64,000 nucleotides of DNA from Burkholderiales bacterium (GTDB taxonomy: Bacteria; Pseudomonadota; Gammaproteobacteria; Burkholderiales; Burkholderiaceae_C), in NCBI GenBank assembly GCA_016213265.1, contig JACRBA010000130.1, positions 31,571-95,570 on the forward strand. The letters are read 5' to 3'. The position numbers and the translations under genes are program-made. The number at the start of each line of letters is the position of its first letter. Within the stretch, counting starts at the first letter, position 1. Shown here in pieces: positions 58,756 through 64,000 of this stretch. The notes under the pieces were generated by a model. That model saw only the letters and a program-made list of their open reading frames with translations. It was not told where the DNA came from and ran no database searches.

Positions 58756-59541
58756 TCACGTGCGCATGAGCAGCCGGCGACGGTCGGCGCTGAACATGAG
58801 CACGCCGAGGAACACGACGCCGAAGGCCCAGGCCAGCGGGTATTCGAGGTTCACGCCGAACAGCGGGTGGTAGGTATCGAAATACGCCCAGCGCGACAGC
58901 TCCACCAGGTGCAGCATGGGGTTCCACATCAGCGCCTCCACCACCAGCGGCGGGAACGACGTGATGGGGATCAGCACACCGGAGCTGATGTACAGCGGAA
59001 ACGACAGCAGGTTGAAGAACGTGGCGGCGGCCGGCGCACGCTTGACCACCACGGCCGAGATCAGGCCCATGCCCAGCCCCAGCATGATGAAGACCAGCAC
59101 CAGGGCCAGGTACTCCAGCGGCTTGGACGGCAGCGCGTGGTAACCCATCCACAGGAAGATGAGCACGAACGCCACATAGATCATGGTGTACATGACAACC
59201 TCCATGATCGCGCGCGCCGCGATGGCGTCAGCCGGCTTGACCTGCCGGTAGCCGAACAGCCCGGCGTTGGCATCCACCGCCCCCATGCCGCGCATCCAGA
59301 TGTTGCGGAACATGAAGAACGGGATCATCGCCACGACGAGGTAGACCGGCACGTCGATCATCACCCCCGCGAAGCGCTCGCGCAGCACCACCTTCAGCAT
59401 CAGCATGATGGCGATGTGGGCCATGGGCTCGAAGAGCACCCAGACCAGGCCTTCCAGCCGGCCGCCGAAGCGCGTCTTCAGCTCGCGCAAAACGAGCGCG
59501 AACACGACGGCTTTCTGGATCTGCCAGGAACTGCGTTTCAT
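58756..59541 (-). CDS. kpsM: Capsule polysaccharide ABC transporter, permease subunit
   Basis: A 261-residue membrane protein with six predicted helices. The amphipathic N-terminus FALVLRELKTRFGGRLEGLVWVLFEP is the hallmark of KpsM/BexB/ABC-2-type polysaccharide permeases. IYISSGVLIPITSFPP-like sequence and WNPMLHLVELSRWAYFDTYHP are conserved near the C-terminal helices. It is the first gene of the 21-gene minus-strand series, so its promoter should lie in the 326-bp region 59542-59867, where no consensus sigma-70 promoter is obvious. Confidence 0.94.
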   Translation of the reverse strand: MKRSSWQIQKAVVFALVLRELKTRFGGRLEGLVWVLFEPMAHIAIMLMLKVVLRERFAGVMIDVPVYLVVAMIPFFMFRNIWMRGMGAVDANAGLFGYRQVKPADAIAARAIMEVVMYTMIYVAFVLIFLWMGYHALPSKPLEYLALVLVFIMLGLGMGLISAVVVKRAPAAATFFNLLSFPLYISSGVLIPITSFPPLVVEALMWNPMLHLVELSRWAYFDTYHPLFGVNLEYPLAWAFGVVFLGVLMFSADRRRLLMRT

Positions 59542-59867
59542 GGTCGGGGGCGGTGGGCCGGGCGAGCGCAGCCGGCGGCAAAAGCCGGAACTCTATCCGA
59601 CGCCACCCCGGGCGCGCCGGGCGGTGTCTCAGAAACTGTCAGCACGGTCCCTCCGGCGCTGTTGCCTGCACCTGGCGTGCCAGCCGGCGCTTGTGTTGGC
59701 GGGGCGGATTGTCGCGTGGCGCAGGATGGCCCCACATCCACGGTTTTGGGGGGCACGTGGTGGCGCCGTCACGGGCGGCGGGCGGCGCCGTGACGCCCGT
59801 CACGCTCGGCTAGCATGCGTGCCATGCCAAGCCTTGCACCGCCGCCCCACCCGGCCGGCCGCCCCGC
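59542..59867. other. 326-bp divergent region between kpsM and a plus-strand GT gene
   Basis: No gene is seen. The region must contain the kpsM promoter (minus) and that of the plus-strand gene at 59868. It holds two overlapping inverted repeats: CGTCACGG at 59767-59774 pairing with CCGTGACG at 59788-59795, and GTGACG/CGTCAC at 59790-59803. These could be an operator or a transcript hairpin. No convincing -35/-10 or sigma-54 core was found. Confidence 0.5.
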
Positions 59868-60881
59868 GTGAGCACGCTGGGCTGGCGCCGTCTGCTCCGG
59901 CGCAGTGGCGCGCCCCTGCACGTGCCCGGCGGGGCGACAGAGGCAGCCGCGGCGCGCCGCCTGGTGGTGCTCGAGGAAGGCCCGTCGGCCAGTGCAGACT
60001 ACATCCTGCTGCCCTGGCTGCACCGCCTGGGACCGCCGGTTCACCGCCTGGACATGCGGCAGCCGCCGGCCGCCGGCACCTTGGAGGCTGGCGACTTCGT
60101 GGTGGTCCAGCGCTACCTGCATGCGGCGTGGCGCACCGCGATCGAGCGCCAACGCACCCATCTGGCGGGGCTGGCCTGGTTCCTCGACGACGATCTGCTC
60201 GACCCCGCCGCGCTCAGTGAGCTGGAGGCCAGCTATGCCGCCCGGCTGCGCCGCGGCGCCGCGAACCACCGCCCCTGGTTCGAGCAGATGGGCAGCCAAT
60301 GGTGGTTCTCCACCGACGCGCTGGCGGCGAAGTACGCTGCGTTATCGCCCGTGGTGCTGCCTCTGGCGCCATCGGCGGCGCTGACCTTGCCCGCGCCCGC
60401 GGTGCGCGTGGTGTACGACGGCACCGCCTCCCACGCGCGCGAGCTGGACTGGCTGCTGCCGGTGCTGGCGCAGGTGCAGCGACGCTGCCCCCATACCCAT
60501 GTGGAGCTGTTCGGCGACCTGGCCGTCAACCGGCGCTTCCGCGAGCTGCCGCGCGTGGCGGTGCTGCACCCGATGCGCTGGCCGAACTACCTGGCGCACA
60601 CCGCCGCCCGACGGGCCGACATCGGCCTGGCGCCGCTGCTTCCGGGCGTGTTCAACGCCGCCCGGGGCCCCGTCAAGATGGTGGATTACACCCGCCAGGG
60701 CGCCGTGGGCCTGTACAGCCGACGCCCGCCCTACGAGGGTTTCGTGCGGGACGGCGTGGACGGCGTGCTGCTGCCCGACGACCCCGCCGCGTGGGTGGAC
60801 GCCATCGTGCAATGGGCCAACGACGCCGATGGCCGTGCCCGGCTGGCGGCGGCGGCCCGGTCTCGGTTCGCGTCGGGCTGA
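59868..60881 (+). CDS. Glycosyltransferase-like protein
   Basis: A 337-residue protein starting at GTG 59868. GLAWFLDDDLLDPAALSELE, WWFSTDALAAKYAAL, VRVVYDGTASHARELDWLLP and PLLPGVFNAARGPVKMVDYTRQG resemble GT-B (GT4-type) proteins that carry a DDD-containing N-terminal half. The usual paired-glutamate motif is not clear: the donor region has FNAARGPVKMVDY, where an Asp follows the conserved K. It could be an active but divergent enzyme of the capsule pathway. It is transcribed away from kpsM and converges with the comM-like gene, so it marks the right border of the polysaccharide region. Confidence 0.65.
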   Translation: MSTLGWRRLLRRSGAPLHVPGGATEAAAARRLVVLEEGPSASADYILLPWLHRLGPPVHRLDMRQPPAAGTLEAGDFVVVQRYLHAAWRTAIERQRTHLAGLAWFLDDDLLDPAALSELEASYAARLRRGAANHRPWFEQMGSQWWFSTDALAAKYAALSPVVLPLAPSAALTLPAPAVRVVYDGTASHARELDWLLPVLAQVQRRCPHTHVELFGDLAVNRRFRELPRVAVLHPMRWPNYLAHTAARRADIGLAPLLPGVFNAARGPVKMVDYTRQGAVGLYSRRPPYEGFVRDGVDGVLLPDDPAAWVDAIVQWANDADGRARLAAAARSRFASG

Positions 60882-60895
60882 AGCCCCCCCGGCGG

Positions 60896-62446
60896 TCAGC
60901 CGCCCGGCAAGGCCCGGCGGTACTGCACCGCCTCGGCCACCTCGGCGACGCCCACCGCGTCGCGGCCGGCCAGGTCGGCGATGGTGCGGGCGAGCTTCAT
61001 CACGCGGTGCAGGCTGCGGCCGGACCAGCCCAGGCGCTGCGCAGCCGCCTGCAGAAAACGTTGGGCCGGCTCGTCGAGCGCGCAGCGGTCGTCCACCTGG
61101 CCGGCGTCGAGGTCGGCGTTCGTGCGGCCCTGGCGCGCCTGCTGCCGGTCCCGCGCCTGGGCCACCCGGCCCGCCACGGCCTCGGTGGCCTCGCCGTCGG
61201 CCGCGGCCAACAGCTCGGCGGCGGGAACGGCCGTCACCTCCACCTGCATGTCGATGCGGTCCAGCAGGGGGCCGGACAGCTTGCCCTGGTAGCGCGCCAC
61301 GGCGTCCGGCGTGCAACGGCAGCTCTTGCCGGTGGCCGCGAACGCCCCCAGCCACCCGCAGGGGCAGGGGTTCATGGCCGCGACCAGCTGAAAGCGCGCC
61401 GGGTAATGCGCCTGACGCGCGGCACGGCTGATGGTGATGCGCCCGGTTTCCAGCGGCTCACGCAGCGCCTCCAGCGCCGAGCGCGGAAACTCGGGCAGTT
61501 CATCCAGGAACAGCACCCCGCCGTGGGCAAGCGAGATCTCCCCCGGCCGGGGTGGTGAGCCACCACCCACCAGGGCCACCGCGCTGGCACTGTGGTGCGG
61601 CGCGCGCACGGGCCGGTGCCGCCAGGCGGCTGCATCGAAACCGCCGCTGGAGATGCTGTGCAGGGCGGCGGTGGCCAGCGCCTCGTCGTCCGTCAGGGGA
61701 GGCAGCAGGCCGGGCAGGCGCTGCGCGAGCATGGATTTGCCCGTGCCGGGTGGGCCCACCAGCAGCAGGCTGTGGCCACCCGCGGCGGCGATCTCCAGGG
61801 CGCGCTTGGCGGCGGCCTGGCCCTTCACCTCGCGCAAATCGGCCACCCCGGCCGCCGCCGGCGCGGCTGGGGCCTGCGCCCGGGGCAGGCGCAAGGCGCC
61901 GTCGGGTGCCCAGGCCTGCCCATCGGCCGGTGGTAGCAGTGCCGCCACCACCTCGGACAGGTGCTGCGCCTCGCGGATGTCGAGCCCGCCCACGCGCGCC
62001 GCCTCGCGTGCACTGGCCGCAGGCAGCACCAGCACGGGCCGCGGATGCGCCTCCCGCGCCGCCAGCGCCAGGGCCAGCGCACCGCGCACCGGACGCAACT
62101 CGCCGGCCAGCGAGAGCTCGCCCGCGAATTCGATGCCGGCCAGGCGCGCCACCGGCACCACGCCCAGCGCCGCCAGGATCCCGATGGCGATGGGCAGGTC
62201 GAAGCGTCCGGACTCCTTGGGCAGGTCGGCCGGCGCCAGGTTGACCGTGATGCGCTTGTTGTGCGGGAAGTCGAAGCCGCTTTCGGCCAGTGCCGCGCGC
62301 ACGCGCTCGCGGGCCTCCTTCACCTCCGTGTCGGCCAGGCCCACCAGGGTGAAGCTCGGCAAGCCATTGGCCAGGTGCACCTCCACCCGCACTTCCGGCG
62401 CCGCCAGCCCGTCCAGGGCCCGACTCGCCACCACCGCCAACGCCAT
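60896..62446 (-). CDS. comM: YifB/ComM-family Mg-chelatase-like AAA ATPase
   Basis: A 516-residue protein with the three expected parts: an N-terminal Lon-protease-like domain (VASRALDGLAAPEVRVEVHL; VNLAPADLPKESGRFDLPIA), the AAA core with Walker A LLLVGPPGTGKSMLAQRLPG near 225 and Walker B GVLFLDELPEFPR, and a C-terminal Mg_chelatase_C domain ending near RALPGG. NPCPCGW is diagnostic. In competent bacteria ComM acts as a branch-migration helicase in transformation. It is unrelated to the polysaccharide genes and marks the beginning of housekeeping DNA. The ATG at 62446 gives the standard length. Confidence 0.93.
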   Translation of the reverse strand: MALAVVASRALDGLAAPEVRVEVHLANGLPSFTLVGLADTEVKEARERVRAALAESGFDFPHNKRITVNLAPADLPKESGRFDLPIAIGILAALGVVPVARLAGIEFAGELSLAGELRPVRGALALALAAREAHPRPVLVLPAASAREAARVGGLDIREAQHLSEVVAALLPPADGQAWAPDGALRLPRAQAPAAPAAAGVADLREVKGQAAAKRALEIAAAGGHSLLLVGPPGTGKSMLAQRLPGLLPPLTDDEALATAALHSISSGGFDAAAWRHRPVRAPHHSASAVALVGGGSPPRPGEISLAHGGVLFLDELPEFPRSALEALREPLETGRITISRAARQAHYPARFQLVAAMNPCPCGWLGAFAATGKSCRCTPDAVARYQGKLSGPLLDRIDMQVEVTAVPAAELLAAADGEATEAVAGRVAQARDRQQARQGRTNADLDAGQVDDRCALDEPAQRFLQAAAQRLGWSGRSLHRVMKLARTIADLAGRDAVGVAEVAEAVQYRRALPGG

Positions 62447-62526
62447 GCCACCTCCCGCTCGTCCTGGCGACGGGATTGTCCGGACGGGCGTGCTGCGGCC
62501 GATCCCCTCCGATGGGGGGTCGCGGC

Positions 62527-62541
62527 GCACCACCATGGTGC
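62527..62541. promoter_or_regulatory. NtrC-type enhancer site
   Basis: GCACCA-CCA-TGGTGC matches the inner 15 bp of the NtrC consensus TGCACCA-N3-TGGTGCA with no mismatch. Only the outermost T and A differ (C and G here). It lies about 90 bp upstream of the -24 element at 62633, the usual distance for an NtrC enhancer. A much weaker second half-matching site lies near 62586-62602. Confidence 0.7.
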
Positions 62542-62632
62542 GCAACGCGCCAGCCTGAGGCGGGCGCTCGCCGGCCGTGCGCTCATGCGCCAGCAGTGTG
62601 CCCGCGAGGCACCGCCGTGCAGCTTCACGAAT

Positions 62633-62648
62633 TGGCACAGAAGGTGCG
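62633..62648 (+). promoter_or_regulatory. Sigma-54-type promoter of the porin-glnK-amt operon
   Basis: TGGCAC-AGAAG-GTGCG has a perfect -24 box and the invariant GC of the -12 box at the right spacing. The -12 box is GTGCG instead of TTGCA. The predicted start near 62660 lies 36 bp before the porin ATG at 62696. Together with the upstream NtrC-like palindrome it predicts induction by nitrogen limitation. Confidence 0.6.
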
Positions 62649-62695
62649 TAGAGGCTGCCGAACCCGTTCGCCTCTTCCCTATCACGGAGCCTCGC

Positions 62696-63759
<1,064 letters not shown>

Positions 63760-63808
63760 CGCGAGCCGCCCGCCGACCCCGCCCACACAACACATTGCAC
63801 TTCCCACC

Positions 63809-64000
63809 ATGAAGACACTGATTGCCTCCCTCGCCCTGGGCCTGGCGGTCCTGCTCGGCACCGGGGCCGCCGCCCCGGCCTGGGCCCAGGACAGCGCCGC
63901 CAGCGCGCCCGTGGCCGCCGCCGAGACCGCCTCGGCGGCCGCCACCCCTGAAGCCGCCGCGGCGCCGGCCGCCGCCGCGACCGACGCGGCCCCAGCCGCC
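63809..64000 (+). CDS. amtB: Ammonium transporter precursor, N-terminus (cut by the window edge)
   Basis: The first 64 residues are visible: a signal peptide (MKTLIASLALGLAVLLGTGA, cleavage near AWAQ) and a long Ala/Pro/Thr-rich segment. Ammonium transporters of Burkholderiales often have such a cleaved signal and Ala-rich leader before the AmtB domain. The domain itself is off the right edge, so identity rests on the position directly after glnK. Confidence 0.65.
   Translation, partial: MKTLIASLALGLAVLLGTGAAAPAWAQDSAASAPVAAAETASAAATPEAAAAPAAAATDAAPAA

Overview
The window is very GC-rich DNA with bacterial gene organisation. The EpsE/F/G-type exopolysaccharide genes, a YifB/ComM gene and a TorF-type porin followed by glnK and an ammonium transporter suggest a betaproteobacterium of the Burkholderiales (Leptothrix/Rubrivivax/Roseateles-like). 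This assignment is inferred from gene content and codon bias, not from a marker gene. Nearly all of the window is one large surface-polysaccharide region. No tRNA, rRNA, CRISPR array, IS element or transposase was recognised.

Left part (1-22.0 kb). At the left edge lies the start of an rfbC-like gene, divergent from a LuxR-type regulator. An eight-gene minus-strand operon follows (10774 to 920): Wzy/WaaL-like polymerase, GT2, an oxidoreductase-epimerase fusion, GT4, membrane GT2, WecG/TagA-type GT, rfbA and a methyltransferase. Diverging from it are a Wzx-type flippase and a GT2, and another GT4 faces them. Two paralogous secreted clan GH-A-like proteins come next, then an EpsG-EpsF-EpsE set (cytoplasmic ATPase, chain-length regulator, outer-membrane export protein) with a sigma-54-like promoter. 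Together these form a Wzx/Wzy-type exopolysaccharide system using dTDP-rhamnose-type precursors.

Middle part (22.1-29.6 kb). Eight short genes, mostly transcribed singly and on both strands, encode seven small sulfotransferase-like proteins and one alpha/beta-hydrolase-like protein. They include recognisable local duplications. The hydrolase gene has a textbook sigma-54 promoter.

Right part (29.6-59.5 kb). One long minus-strand gene series of 21 genes starts with a group-2-capsule type ABC exporter (KpsM, KpsT, KpsE-like, KpsD-like). It continues through very large multi-domain glycosyltransferases, a GT14 (Core-2/I-branching) enzyme, several GT4 enzymes, cluster-specific proteins of unknown function and six more sulfotransferase or sulfotransferase-like genes. 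With 13 sulfotransferase-type domains in about 26 kb, the most economical reading is a heavily and variably sulfated capsule or sheath polysaccharide exported by the Kps-type transporter. The chemistry is inferred, not shown. KpsC/KpsS, PAPS synthesis genes and UDP-sugar dehydrogenases are not in the window.

Right edge (59.9-64.0 kb). A GT-like gene on the plus strand is followed by housekeeping genes: the YifB/ComM AAA ATPase and, divergent from it, a TorF-family porin, glnK (PII) and the beginning of an ammonium transporter. The porin promoter region carries a strong NtrC-type palindrome and a sigma-54-like promoter, so these three genes look like a nitrogen-regulated operon.
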